NCBI RefSeq assembly: GCF_954871325.1
Contig: NC_088775.1
Coordinates: forward strand, 87,707,561 to 87,771,560
DNA: 64,000 bases
Reading direction: 5' to 3'
Origin: Gordionus sp. m RMFG-2023
Taxonomy: Eukaryota; Nematomorpha; Gordioida; Chordodea; Parachordodidae
Shown: in pieces, positions 36,332-49,589 of the stretch
How positions within the stretch are numbered: position 1 is the stretch's first letter
Layout: each line of letters begins with the position of its first letter
Made by a program: the position numbers and the translations under genes
Notes under the pieces: model-generated
Told to the model about the DNA's origin: nothing
Seen by the model: the letters and a program-made list of their open reading frames with translations, nothing else
The model's database searches: none

Positions 36332-38892
36332 AGAAATTTTCAGTTTACTTAATATCTCTTTATTTCGATAAATGAATAAAGAATAAGAGGGTGAAAATAA
36401 AAGGTCGTGACTGAACGCGCGGATACTGTTCATTTACAGTTGAATGATTACATAAATGTGTTTTATATTTCGATGCACTTAATTTAGAATAGAAACTATT
36501 TCGAGTTTGTAATTTTTTTTAAAATATAATTAATATAATCTTTATTTTAAAATATAATTAATATAATCTTTATTTTAAAATAAAAAAAATAATACTAGTT
36601 TGACTTCCTAAAAAGAGATAAATAAATATTTATAACGTCAAAAAATTTTTTTTTACTAGGTTAAAAAAAATGTCATATACTTATAATTTTTAATTTCTTT
36701 ATAAAATTTACACATTTAATTTATACCGCATTTAAATATTGACCTATTATGAATTCATATTTATTTCTCTAATCTTAGAACTTCCAAAAACCATCAATAA
36801 ATCTTCCATAGTCATGATATGAATTAGTTTAACCTGTTAACATCTATTTCATAGGATTTTTTACCTTAAGGTAATAAGTATATTTGCTTAATTTCCTTCC
36901 TCCATTCTTTCCTTATAAATATTATAACAATTTTTAATCAATTTTTAGTTATCATTTATTTAATCCTACATATATTAGGATTTATATTAAACAATACTAA
37001 AATTATTTATTTATTTTTAAAGTAAAATATTTAAAGAATAAATTTGGTTTATAATAATTATATGAAAATAATGAATGGCGTTCCTTTTATATTGGACTTT
37101 GAACGTGAACGCGTTCCTTTGTATGACGAACGCGTTCGAATTTAACGTTCGTTCAATTTTAAAAACACTATTTATTTAAAAAATTTAATATTAATCTGAA
37201 TATTTTATGAAAAAAGTTTTATATTTTTTAATCAGCTGTTTTTCCTCTTTCATATTTCAGTTTTTTTTAATATGCAATTGTTATAGTCTATTAATTTGAA
37301 TATTATTATAAATATTTTAATTTAATAGATTAGCATAAACATGGATATTATTATATAATAATCATCATCTTATTCTGAAAATTCAAAATCAGATAAATTA
37401 ACATTAATGGCACAAATATGATAAATATTTTAGAGTAAAATATATTAAAGAAACTAATTCAATACTTATCAAATATAAAATATGACTAAAAAGTATTATA
37501 TCAGTTTCAAAATCTTCATAATCCAAATTAAAACAAAATTTGATTGTAAATCAATTATTTTATGTAATATAATTAAATAGCCAGTTAATTATTTATTTTA
37601 TTGTTCTTGTACATTAAATTTTAATATTAAATACATAGATAAAAAATGGTTGATATCATTTAGAATTTATTTTTATGTCTTTTTTTTTTAAAATTATAAT
37701 CTTCACTATTATTATAATTAATGATCTAAACGATAATTTTATATTTTAATTATTGAACACAATTTGAAGTATAAATTTATATATTGTATACTTAGTATTT
37801 TATATTTTTATTTATAATATTATAATGCTATAAATGATTTTTATAAAAATAGATATAAAATAATAATTATTGAAATGAAAAAATCTGCAAATATTTTTAT
37901 ATGAATTGAATCAAATATGCAAAAATATTTGTTTTATAATAATTAATCTTAGATAAATAATTATTTAAGTCATTAATTAACTATTACCAATTTAATAAAA
38001 TATTATTACCTGTAGCATAATTTATCAAAAACTTCGTTTATTTTCAGAGAGTTCCCACGATGGTATGCTATAAGAAATTAATGAAGTGATAATAATAATA
38101 AAAAATTAAAAGCTGATAAATATTATCAAAATAAAACTATATTATTTTTTAACATGGCTGATATATTGTGTTAAAAAATATAAGACATAAGATTAAATTA
38201 TTCTCATAGAATTCCCCTTTCTATAATTCAAGCAAACATTAAAAAATATTAATAGCACTAGTGGATATAATGATTATTTTTTTTTCTTAAATAAAAACTA
38301 GAAAAATGAAAAGGAGCCTTTCAATTAAAAAGTATTATGGAAAATCAAATATTGGAAAAGTAACACTCCGTTTCAGATAAACGCTACCTCTAGGACCCAA
38401 TGTAAGCAATTACTAGGAGATCAACTTGCAATAGTGTAATATGTACCAAATAAACACATGGAGTCAGATAGATATACAAAGCCTGCGGGTTTTAATTAAA
38501 TAACTTGTTAATTTATCGTAAGATGATAGCCTAAGTCCAAGTAAATTAATATAATATTAATTAAGGGACTTAACATGCATTTCTCCCTTTTCATTAAATA
38601 ATTTAAATCAGGCTGATACTACCAAGACAAAATAAATTCACTAAATAAACTAATTACGCTTCTATATCAATCGTTATATCCTCCCCTGGAGAACATATTA
38701 GGCACATTATATATTTTAAAAATATATGCCAGAAGATTTTTGTATGAAAGTAATATACACCCCTTTTTTTTAGGTCCTTAGGACGCGTTTTTTGCAAGCA
38801 AAGAATAAATTTATAAGAATTAACTAGAATATAATTAACTCTACTACCAGTTAGGTAACCATTTTTAGATAGAGTTGGAATTCAGATTAAAT
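36332..38892. other. Intergenic, little recognisable
   Basis: Very AT-rich. GAACGCGTTC occurs twice near 37110 and 37130 within a GC-richer patch (GAACGTGAACGCGTTCC; GACGAACGCGTTCG) that resembles a transposon end. 38340-38700 holds a GC-richer piece that might be a worn LTR-type fragment. No gene is supported. Confidence 0.4.
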
Positions 38893-39359
38893 CATAGGCG
38901 TAGCCAGGATTTTCCTAAGGGGGGGGGATTACAAAATTTATAAGGGCTTCGCCCCCAGACCTCATTTTTGGCGGGTCTTAAGCCCGTTTTACCCGGCTTT
39001 CGGTCTGATTATTAATCCTATATATATTTAAAAAAATTTTTAACAAATAATAAGCCCGGAAGAAATATGAAATATATTTTTATTATTCTATTGTTAATAC
39101 AGATAGATCACACAAAAACGTAGTAATAATTTATGTTATGTCATAATATAGACCATACAAAAACGTGGTAATAATTTATGTGTTGTGTAAAATAAGATAG
39201 ATCATACAAAAAACGAGATAATAATTTATATTGTTATGTCTAATTTTCTTTTAGAATTTGATGATTCATTAATTATTTCAGTATTTGTTAATTCCCGATA
39301 AATATTTAATAGAGCTAAACCATTTAATCTATTTTGCGAGGTAGTATTTCGTAAGTATG

Positions 39360-42300
39360 TTAATTAGTGAAAGTTCTTTCATTTGTACATGTTGTAATTG
39401 GGAGACATGCTAAAATTTGAAATAATTTTGTTATGTTCGGAAAGTCAATTAGTGTGTGTTTACAAATATTCAGTGCATTTAATGCATTATCAGGCTTTAT
39501 ATTCATTCTTTTCAAATTGTCAAACCAATATTTAAATTCACTTATTATTTCTAATTCGGTCCCTACCATATCTTGCAAATAAAAATTATATAAATACTGA
39601 ATTTTAAATTTGAAAGTTACTTAGCAAAAGTTTATGTTTTAATAAACGTTCTTTAATCTGAGTAGTGTCCATAAGTTGTATAAAAACAATAATTTTGTAA
39701 TACTCCTCAACTGATTGTAAGGAAATATTATTCCTATGTACTTGTCTTGATACTATTCTTGGCATGCTTATTATCATATTATAAGATTGGACTTTTTTTT
39801 GAACTTTGTTAAAAATCGTTCTAAATTCACAATCAGCATTTTTTCTTATCTGTAAAATAGCATAATATGCACAGCTAAGATCAATGCCTGAACCATATAT
39901 TGGTTCACTCTTTGCAAGGCTCTGCATAATAATATTGTGTGGCAGAAGAGAGTGTTAATGCAATTAATGGCCAATAAAAATTCAGGATCTTGAATCGCTT
40001 TCAAGATTCAATTGGCTTCTGCCATCATTGATGTATCTGTCCATCCACATATTTCCTGCAATGCAACAATTATCGGGTCAACTAATTCAAGAAAAACTGC
40101 AACCGATTCATGTCGTAGGGTCCATCTTGTAGGGCACATTTTCACAAGTTTATGATGATTATTGCCAAATTCTTCCTTTGCCAGAATATTTTTGAGGACA
40201 TTAGATTTTTTTGGATACTTGAACATATCATATACCTTGCCTATTGTGCCTTTTTAAATATATGATTATAATTAATAAAAGTTTAATACCCATGGTACTA
40301 CGAATAACGGGAATTGAGCAACAATCAGAAATTACCAGATTTAGGGAATGCGATGCACAATGTACATAAATTGCAGGACATTTTTTTTGTTAAATGTGAT
40401 TGAACACCATTTAAATGTCCACTCATAGCAGGGGCACCATCATATCATTGTCCCCGCATAAAATTAACATTAATTTTAAATTTTTTAAGATGAACATCAA
40501 TTGTGCTAGCTAGACATTCACCTCTCATATCTTGAATCGGAATAAATTGCAAAAAGTCTTCTTTTATTTGAACTTCATCTATATAAATGATAATAATTTA
40601 TATAAAATAAATATAAATTTTACCATTTTCAGAATATAAATATTTTACACAAAGACATTTGCTCTATGCCAGATATATCAGTTGATTCATCTGCCAAGAC
40701 TGAAAAGAATGGAGACTTGTTAATGTTGGCAACTACATTTTTTAATATTAATTCATTACACACATCAATGATTTCGTTTTGAATGATGGGGCTTAAATAC
40801 ATAGCATTTTTCGGTGCATTTAACAAGTTAACCTGAGCTCATCATCTCCAATTGCTCGGTTTCTGAGAATAGCTCTAAAGTTCCCATCATTTTCATTTGT
40901 ATCATCCTTAAATATACAACCTTAATCTCGATGACCTCTTAATGCCATAGATTGATTTCCACCAGCGTCTACATGAGCGGGAGGGGTAGGAACAGTGTGC
41001 ATCCTATTTTTTTGAGGGGGTAAGCTGCTTTAATGGGGGTAGGATAATTTTTTTGGGGGGTTATATATTAAATTTTGAGATGAAATAGGACAAAATTTAT
41101 TGCTGTAAAAATCAATACTTTTATTATAGTATTATTATAATACAATTCATCGACCAAATCTATATATTGCAAACAATCATACACATTGTTTTCCAAATAA
41201 ATTATCCTTTTAAATGTAATTTAAAAGGTTTAGATATTTCAGCAAGCTCATAATGCCATAATAATTAATTCATTGTAAATAATGGAGGTTTTAATTGAAT
41301 TAATTAACTAAAAAAATAAATTCTTTATATTCACAAAATATCGATAGTTGGTAGTAGAGATAATTAATTTAAGTTATCCTTTATAAATTCTTTGAAAAGA
41401 GTATCAATAAATAAATAGGTGAAAATAATGATAAGGCACCGCCGCCAAAGGTGGGGGGGGGGTTTTAGGGGAGTAGGCAAATATTTTTGAAGGTGGATTG
41501 CATCCAGTGAAAATCCTGTCATGTAGACGCTGATTTGCACATGCAATTATTGCATCTATTATAGGAGATAATTTTCGTCTATTTTCATTTTCATTTGCTA
41601 TTTTCTTTTTACCTTGATCTTTATAAAAAATAAATAATTATAAGGCCATAAAATATAAAACCCAAAAGGTTGGCCAATTAAACTGGTACCTTTGTGGGTC
41701 TCTTATAATAATTTTTAATGGTTTACCTATTATATGAATGATAGAATCTCTATCATTAGCATTAATTGCTCTAAGAGACGATATAATATTTTGTGTATTT
41801 TTATGGTATAAATTTTTTTGATGATTTTCAAAATTCTCTCCTGCATCTTTCCAACGTCTATATGGACAATTCACAAGTCGCTTTCATTTTTGTTCACCTT
41901 TACCAGCATATTTTGGACCAAATAGAAGACAATATCAATAAGCCCCATTTTGTGAAGGTGAGTAAGCCAACCAAGGCCAAGTGGTAAACCAATTAGATTG
42001 AAATTTTAATTTCCTTCTAGAAAGATCTTTTGGATATTTATAATTATTGGGTGGCCTATATATACTATCTAGTATATTAAAGTCTTTGGGGGCTACATCC
42101 AATTGAACATAATTGCTTAAGTCAAATGGTAAAGTATCTATATAAACTATTTACATATTTTTAAAATATAAATTTTACTATCCATATTTTGAACTCTTGA
42201 CTGTATAAGATTTACTGCAGATCTTTCATCAACAACATTAACTTAAAAAAATGCTAATTACAATGATATTAAAATAAAATACCTATTGGGACTACCTGGA

Positions 42301-42716
42301 TGATAGGATTACTTTTCTCATTCTCTAGCACAATCTCTAATATTTGATCATCTTTTTGAGAATCAATAACAACTAATAATAATAATTATGTTAATATTCG
42401 AATAGTTCTTACCTGAATCAAGGTCTCTTATATTTAGAGAATTATTATCTCCCAGCAACATCACTAAAAAAAGATATATAAATTCATTATAAATATAAAA
42501 TATACGTTCATCAATCCTTGTTAAATTTATTCTAATTTCCTTCTTTTTTTGATATATTTTCATGATTGTTACATAATAATTCTGATACCCTATTTTCACT
42601 TGAAATTAAATCAATTTTCTTGCGATGATGATCTTGGTAGGAAATCAATGTTTATTATAATAAATATAGAATTACCTTTTTCATTTACATTATTTAAAAG
42701 ATATTTTCTTATGTCC
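39360..42716 (-). pseudogene. hAT transposase (DUF4371/52K-repressor-like), broken
   Basis: In reading order on minus: MDIRKYLLNN at 42716; a TTF-type zinc-finger region near 41870 (CPYRRWKDAGENFENHQKN); the core near 40826-40650 (IIQNEIIDVCNELIL and FFSVLADESTDISGIEQ); 40226-40008 (CPTRWTLRHESVAVFLE); 39927-39604; and the C-terminal dimerisation end 39578-39360 (ACLPITTCTNERTF). The order matches the family. GT-AG introns probably explain some gaps, but stops occur within coding pieces and a nested element interrupts it. Confidence 0.8.
40963..41532. mobile_element. hAT-type element nested in the larger hAT
   Basis: Ends CAGCGTCTACATGA and TCATGTAGACGCTG are exact inverted repeats. ATTTCCAC and ATTTGCAC flank it (7 of 8 match). 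570 bp, without transposase, with G runs inside both ends. It interrupts the minus-strand transposase of its host element. Confidence 0.88.
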
Positions 42717-43330
42717 ATATCAATCTTAAAACAAATATAATGCTTGTTGCTCGGTCAAAAAATTGCAAAATATATTTTAAAAATAAATTGGAAGGAAATT
42801 TAAAAAAAATGGGAATATGGTTATGTTAATTTTTTATTAAATTTATAAATTAATTATTAATAATTTTGTAATTAAATTTTACTTTTATTAAGAAAAATAA
42901 ATTAAAATAATTCACTATATAAAATTATAAAAAATCATATTTATATATTATTTTACTTAGTATTTTTATAGATCTATTAATAGTAATTATAAAAAATTGA
43001 TTTTTGTCTTATGACTTATATATGGCTTATATTTCATTTTTTAAAATACATTTTTTGGTATCACTTTTTTTATATATATTTATATATAAATCTTTTTACA
43101 AAATAAAAATTATATTCAATAGTTTAAATCTAAAAATTTTTTAAACCATATTATTTCTTTCATTATTGTTTAAGAAGATATATGCATACATTTTTGAGAG
43201 ACGGGAGGGGGACTAAGGAACGTATTTTTTATTAGTTTAAAATGATATTTACGAAAAGTGATATATTTTTGAAGAAGGAGGGAAATTTCCCCTTGCCCCC
43301 CCCCCACCTGGCTAAGCCTTTGGATTAAAT

Positions 43331-43742
43331 ATACTTTAAATTTGTGGGTTCATTTTATTCTTTAGTAAACAGGTTTTTATAAATGATTATTGTTTATAAT
43401 ATTTTTTTTTTATACAATATAAATATATAGATATATTTTCTATGTAATATTCAAAACGTACTGAGTGTTCTGTCAGAATTAGTAATTATTTTTTATTTAA
43501 ATAAAAATTAACAAATTCTTTTATCCAAATTTGATGTATATTTGTTGTGATTCATAATTCATACCTTATTAAATTTATAAAAATTATAATGTTGTAAAAT
43601 ATATATTTTATTAATAATGTTTAGAATTTACATTATTATAATATTTTTAAAAATTAATTATTTAATATAATTTTGATATTTTGCACCAATTTAATTCCCA
43701 AACTAGCTTAAATTCCGTTTTTAGAATCTACAATTTATAATC
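43331..43742. other. Likely promoter/5'UTR region of the STAR/KH gene
   Basis: AT-rich with no named motif; TTCCCAAACTAGCTTAAATTCCG lies about 50 bases before the ATG. No clear TATA box or initiator can be singled out in this composition. Confidence 0.3.
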
Positions 43743-46570
43743 ATGGCCGATACATCCTATTATAAAGAATTGAAAGAAGAAAGAACTAAAATTGACAATA
43801 GTCTTAGGAAAGTTATAGCAATAGTTGATAAAGGTTACTTTTTTATATATTTATTTACATGTAATTTATCTTAAATTTTGCTATTTTCTATATTAATAGT
43901 TATAACTTATAATATATTTTTAACATTTTAATTCATATAAAATAATTAATTATATATATATTCAACTAAATTATAATAATACATTATAAAAATATAAATT
44001 TATTTTGAAAACAAACTAAAATCACGATAAAAAATGGTCAACAATCGCTATAAAAATTCAATAAAACAACATTAATTAGAAATTGATAAACTAGAAACTG
44101 GGCTTACTGAAACAGACGAAGCCTTAAAATTTATAGATGCCACTAAAGAAAAACCCATAAAGATAAGAGAAAGAATAATGATACCAATAAAAGAATTTCC
44201 TAAAGTATTCAAAAAACTATAAACAAAAATTACAACATAAAATATACATTATTTTAAAAATTATTTTTAACATATAATTTTATGTATATTTTTAAATATT
44301 TAAAAGCTATTATATATTAATTTTTAATCTCATAATAATGTTAAATAATCATTAGTACTCTTAAAATGAATATAAAGTAAATATGATATCATTAAATTGC
44401 CAAGTGACTTTTTTAAGATTTATAAAAATGTAATGTTTATTTATAGTTCAACTTTGTTGGCAAAATATTGGGACCTAAAGGAAATTCATTAAAGAGACTT
44501 CAAGAACAGACTGGATGCAGAATGTCTGTTTTAGGCAGAGGATCTGTCAGAAGCAAAGAAGAGGTAAATTTATTTTTTTAAAATCCTAATTTATTTGGCT
44601 GTCTACCACTAGTGTTGTTAAACAGTTCTATTTTTAAAAACAGCTATCAATATTTTAGCTAAAAAATGTTATGCATGTTTAGAAATTTTGGTAATGAATG
44701 TCCAAACCTTTCTACCATCTATTAGCAAAATCTTCAGCTTGTATAATATTTTTGGCTAAAATATTGGGTTACCCATATTAAAAAATCGAGCCTAACAACA
44801 ACCACACATTTTATATTTTTAAAAGCTCCATAAGATGACCAATGTAAATATGATACTTAAAAGAAATATTACTTTTTTAAGTTTGTGAATATGCCAAATA
44901 TATTAAACAAATGATTGATAAATTTTATTTTAATTACATAATGTAATATACAATATATTTTTTAAATAGGAGGATAAATTGTTAAGTACTGGTGACCCTA
45001 AATATAACCACTTGAGACAAGATTTACATGTTTTCATTGAATCTTATGCACCACCACTAGAGGCTTATAGTAGAGTTGCCCATGCTATTTCTTTGTTAAA
45101 GAGCTACCTAACACCAGTAAAATAATTTTAAATATATTTTACTTCTAACTTTACAAACATGATCTTAAAATTTACCCATTTTGAATTATAGCAAGATTTC
45201 AATGATGACATTAGAGCTGCTCAGTTTGAGGAACTTTCTATGATTCAACAAACTGGACCCCCTATGCATCATCCACAGCCACCTAATTCTTGGAAAACAC
45301 CTCAACCTGGGAACAAAAAAATGTACATTATTATATAAAAAATATTTCAAACAAGCATTTTTTTATCTAAATTATAAGTGATTGAATTTCTATAAGAAAT
45401 AAATTTAAAATTACATTCTATACTATCTTAGGAGGACATCTATTGGTATGAGTGGACCCCCTCCTCCTATAGGTGGTCAAGGTGTACCCACACCTCACAA
45501 GAGATACGCTCCTCCCCATCATGCTGGACCTCCACCCCCTGCCCAATATGGTGGTGGCTATGGAGGAGAAATGGAATATGTAAGTCTTATTACAATAACT
45601 GAGTTACACTATAAAATATTATCTTTTATTTGCATTGAATAATCCCAAATTTGGTTATCTTGCCACGTATTTATTTTTTTGTGTAAATTTAATGCTCCAG
45701 AAGATGACCAATATAAATATGATAATATAAAGAAACATTCTACTTTTTTAAGTTTGAAATGTGCCGAATATATCAAACAAATATATAATTGCTTATTAAT
45801 TAGAATGCTCACTTTGTTAGCATTTTAAGCTATCTAGCTTGCTGATGGATATATTAATACATATCATTGTATTATATTTTTAGTCATATGGTGATGGCTA
45901 TGGGCCAAGTGGAGGTGGAGTTCCACCAAGTCACTACAACAATGGTTCTTCCTACATGCATCAACCACCACCTCAACATGGAAGAGGGTATGTATTGTGA
46001 TTTTCTCAATGCTTATGTTAATAATTTTTAATTTCATTATATTTTGTGTTTTGAATATAATTCATTTTTTTAAAGTGACAGATATGGAAGGCCCATGCCG
46101 TCTACTGAATACAATCACTGTAAGCAAAATTATTATTTAAATTTGCTTAATATTTACATCCACAAAATTATAAGTTTTCTTTTGCACAATATGACCTTCA
46201 AACTGTTATTATGTGCTCAAGAATAAATAATTACTTATAAAATTAATGTTTTGTGGTATGAGTATTTGGGCAATATAGCAAATGTATATATTGATCATAG
46301 TACGTGCTTAAACAAATAGGAACCTTGGCTCCAGCTTAATTTGTTTCATATATTCACGTTTCCAAATCGAAAAACATGTTATTCAAATTGGGTCTACGTT
46401 TTTTTAAAAAATGATTAATTGTTTTGTAATTATATATATATTTTATTTAAGTGGCACCTCAGGATGGCTATGGTTCAGGGCAATTCAAACAGCCTTATGA
46501 TAACAGTCCATCCATGCCTTCTCACAAGCAACCTCACCTTGAAAGAGGAAGACCAGGAGCAAGATGGTAA
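43743..46570 (+). CDS. STAR/KH RNA-binding protein, KHDRBS (Sam68/SLM)-like
   Basis: Nine exons: 43743-43833, 44080-44204, 44447-44563, 44970-45116, 45192-45322, 45432-45579, 45884-45987, 46076-46119 and 46452-46570. All introns are GT-AG, phases agree, and the total of 1,026 bases gives 341 residues, close to vertebrate KHDRBS2/3. Residues 1-40 form the QUA1 dimerisation region ([19 protein letters not shown]). Then come the maxi-KH domain with [19 protein letters not shown] (GxxG loop GPKG), [12 protein letters not shown] and [16 protein letters not shown], and a QUA2-like stretch ending near AAQFEELS. The tail is Pro/Gly/Tyr-rich ([22 protein letters not shown]) with ERGRPGARW at the end, like Sam68 SH3- and kinase-binding tails. 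It probably binds U/A-rich RNA in the nucleus and controls splicing. No damage is seen. Intron 3 contains a MITE. Confidence 0.95.
44610..44802. mobile_element. TAGTGTTG-family MITE in intron 3 of the STAR/KH gene
   Basis: It starts TAGTGTTGTTAAACAGTTC and ends near CGAGCCTAACAACAACC, with the family's inner block (ATATTTTAGCTAAAAAATGT; TCTATTAGCAAAATCTTCA). The right tip is worn. Confidence 0.75.
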
Positions 46571-46857
46571 AAATTTGGAAATTATGTACGGAACACTACA
46601 CCTTAAATTAAAAATAGATGTATATGACACTTATTTTAAAAATTTGTAGAATTTGTAATAATATATTACCTAATTTTTATAAAAAATTTTTGGCGTGATT
46701 GTAACACTTTACATCATATAATTAAAATGTATTATTATTATTTAGATTTAAAAGTATTTTATCAATCCATTTATTCTTTTGTATATATTAAAATAATTGT
46801 AGCAATTATTTTATCTGCAAATTTATTCATTTTAAATGTTTGTGAATTTATTTTGTA

Positions 46858-46863
46858 AATAAA
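46858..46863 (+). terminator. Possible polyadenylation signal of the STAR/KH gene
   Basis: AATAAA lies 288 bases after the stop at 46568-46570. The position is plausible, but the word is frequent here. Confidence 0.35.
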
Positions 46864-49106
46864 AAAATATTATCCCTTCATGTTAACCTTTTTTTATCTA
46901 TTCTATTCTGTAAGTATTTATGATTTGCATAGCGTCAATCTGTTATTTAACCAATTTTTGAGAACGGTTTTTAAAATTTAGAAATCTGGTCAGGCTCATT
47001 TTTAGATAGTCTTGTCATGAACTTAATGTAGGGTAGGTATTCTTAACATTCTGGAATACATTTCTGTTACTGGAAAAATAACTTTTTAGCTAACAATTGG
47101 GTAATTTCTATTTTACGCCAATTTTTGTCTGCTATACCAATTTTTTAGCCAAAAAAGAATATAATATAAATTAAACCTTTATTAATGGATTTTCTCTAGC
47201 AGGCGCCTAAGATTGAGCTAAATTAGTCGACATTTAGCCATTATTCCACTATAGTTAACGTTGGCTATAGTTTGAAAGTTAAGTTCATTGCAGATTCTGG
47301 AATATTTAATACAAATTTAATATTATGATGGACAAAACAGGTGTAATTTTTTTTTACTAAAGGCTGTTTCCAAAATCTATTTTAAAAATCCATACCAAAC
47401 TTTCATTAATTGGATGTTAAATATCCTGTAATTATATTTTAGAAATGTTTAATTAAAAGCCCATTTCCTTTTTCGATAAAGTTTCAAGTGTTTGTAAATA
47501 ATAATTTGATATTTCATTGCCAAAACAAAATTTTCTTGCCCATTTTTTATTCAATTTAATAAATAATATAAACTAAAAAGATGTAAAGATTTGATACTTC
47601 AAGTCTAGATAGAATCAATGACACTGGAAATAAATTTAAAAAAAAGGGCTAAATTAAGTTAATGAATTTTTTGCCCTATCGAATTGTAGAATTAACTTCA
47701 CCTGAACTTAGAGCCTCCTTTGACGCACCCCCCCCCCCCTCCCCCTTACATGTTTTATCGTATATTTTTTATGTTTTGTTTTAAATTGTTTACATTCTAT
47801 ATATTATGCTATTTTCAATATATTTTTTAAAATTTAATAAAAGAACTTATCTTAAATAAAAAAAAGGAATATATCCATCAAAATATTTTTAATGAAATTT
47901 TAAAAAAGTTAGGTATATGGAGAAATTATAATGCGAGGATGGAAGGGGATCTTTTATATATTTAAATAGAATATTTACCAGCCCTGTAGATGTACCAATT
48001 GCACTTATAATCTTTGTCGTCCAGGTTTTGTACTTTCAGGCCCGACTCAATTGGTATTATTTTAAAAATTAAAAAAAAAAAAATTAGTGCCAAATAAATA
48101 TCAATTTCACAGTTAATTTTTCAGCGTATATTCATTTAATATTCTAACAACTTTTGATATGATTTTTATTCTGAAATGATTTTTCATTTCATATAAAAAA
48201 AAGAAAATATTCATGTTCATTCTTGGCAAAATATCATTTAAAAATTATGATTAGTCATTAATTGGTATTCCGATAGGGAGGAGAGTGATAATTGTGGGTG
48301 TTAACTGTAGGGGTTACTATAGAATGACTTTATAATAATATTATCTGATATAAATAACTACACAAAAGAGGGGATGTCTTAATAACGTATACTGATAAAT
48401 TAATGATGTGGTTGGTAGCGTAGGTCAACGATCTTTAAAGCTTAACCAGTATCCAGCCTGTGGGCTGGGATTTGAAAAAAAATTATACAAGCCAGACCAA
48501 GCAAAAATTTAACAGGAGCAATCCGTTTCTTGGGGTGGGCTGAAGAATTTATGCATAAATAATCAAGGAAGGCCTTGCAAATCTCTAATTTTTCATAAAA
48601 TCATAATAGGCCAACCTGGAGATTAGAATTTTAATATTATTTTGATTTTAATGAATAATAATTGAAAATAAATTACAATATGCTTAATTCTTTGGTTAGA
48701 GCTGTCTATCTAAAATACTAAATCTATAAATAATGCATAGAAGAAAGATATAAGATCCTAAATTGACATAAATGTAAAAAGAAATTAGATATAAATAATA
48801 AAAATGTGATGGCCAGAACATTTGCACAAAAAAATTAATGGGCTGGAGGTATCTTTTTGTAAAGTTATTATAACATGCTAGAGATAAAAAGAACCCCCCC
48901 CCCAACGGGCACTAATAATGTGAACTTTCCAAAAAGTTTAAATATTTTCTAAGTATAGGGCTGCTTTATTTTATAACCATTCGTCGAATAATAATAGTAA
49001 AATTGTACGACGACTTTGACGCTACCTCAAAAAGCTTAATTTCCTGAAATTTTTTTGATCCCAAATACATGTGGTGTGAGTGTGACGAGGGAATACTACT
49101 CCTTAG
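46864..49106. other. Intergenic, no gene seen
   Basis: AT-rich with two GC-richer scraps: near 47710 (GACGCACCCCCC, a C run) and 48400-48560 (TCCAGCCTGTGGGCTGGGAT). The latter may be a transposon relic. A C run lies near 48895. Confidence 0.35.
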
Positions 49107-49285
49107 TAGTGTTGTGGCTCGATTTGAACCGATTTTGAAAAACGACTAACTCAATATTTTGGCCAGAAAAAAAATTTTGTGTCATCTATAGGCAAAATCT
49201 TTAGGCTTGCATAATATATTTCACGAATAAAACATTGTTAGCTGTTTTTAAAAATCGGCTCAAATTGAGTCCTTAAACAACACTG
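49107..49285. mobile_element. TAGTGTTG-family MITE, 8-bp duplication
   Basis: It starts TAGTGTTGTGGCTCG and ends TTAAACAACACTG. CTCCTTAG and CTCTTTAG flank it (7 of 8 match). The inner inverted parts AAAACGACTAACTCAATATT and TTAGCTGTTTTTAAAAATCG are preserved. Confidence 0.82.
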
Positions 49286-49589
49286 CTCTTTAGGTCCCTG
49301 TGAATTTTAAAGATTGAATGTGGCAATCCATCCTAAGATAAGCATAAAATTGTCAATTGTAAACCCCTAAACAAAATAATTTCCAAAGATTTTCTTTATT
49401 TATAACATTGTAATTTAAAATACCAAAAAATAAATATGTCTCGTTAAATTATTGCAATTTTAATAATGATAATTTTATGTATCGTCATATAATCATAAAA
49501 AATTAAATAAAGTTTGCATTTTTTTATAAATAATTTGTAAGAATAAATAAGTTTTATAAAATCGTGTTGCGTCTTTGTGTTTGTATAAT

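Larger units (their letters stand above)
38893..43322 (-). mobile_element. hAT transposon, 4.4 kb, 8-bp target duplication
   Basis: Ends CATAGGCGTAGCCAGG and CCTGGCTAAGCCTTTG are inverted with two mismatches, and GATTAAAT flanks both sides exactly (38885-38892 and 43323-43330). G and C runs lie just inside the ends. A minus-strand transposase gene with introns fills it, and another element is nested at 40963-41532. Confidence 0.92.

Noticed and set aside
38340-38700. Possible LTR-type fragment with a primer-site-like word
   Set aside because: No second terminal repeat, target duplication or coding was found.
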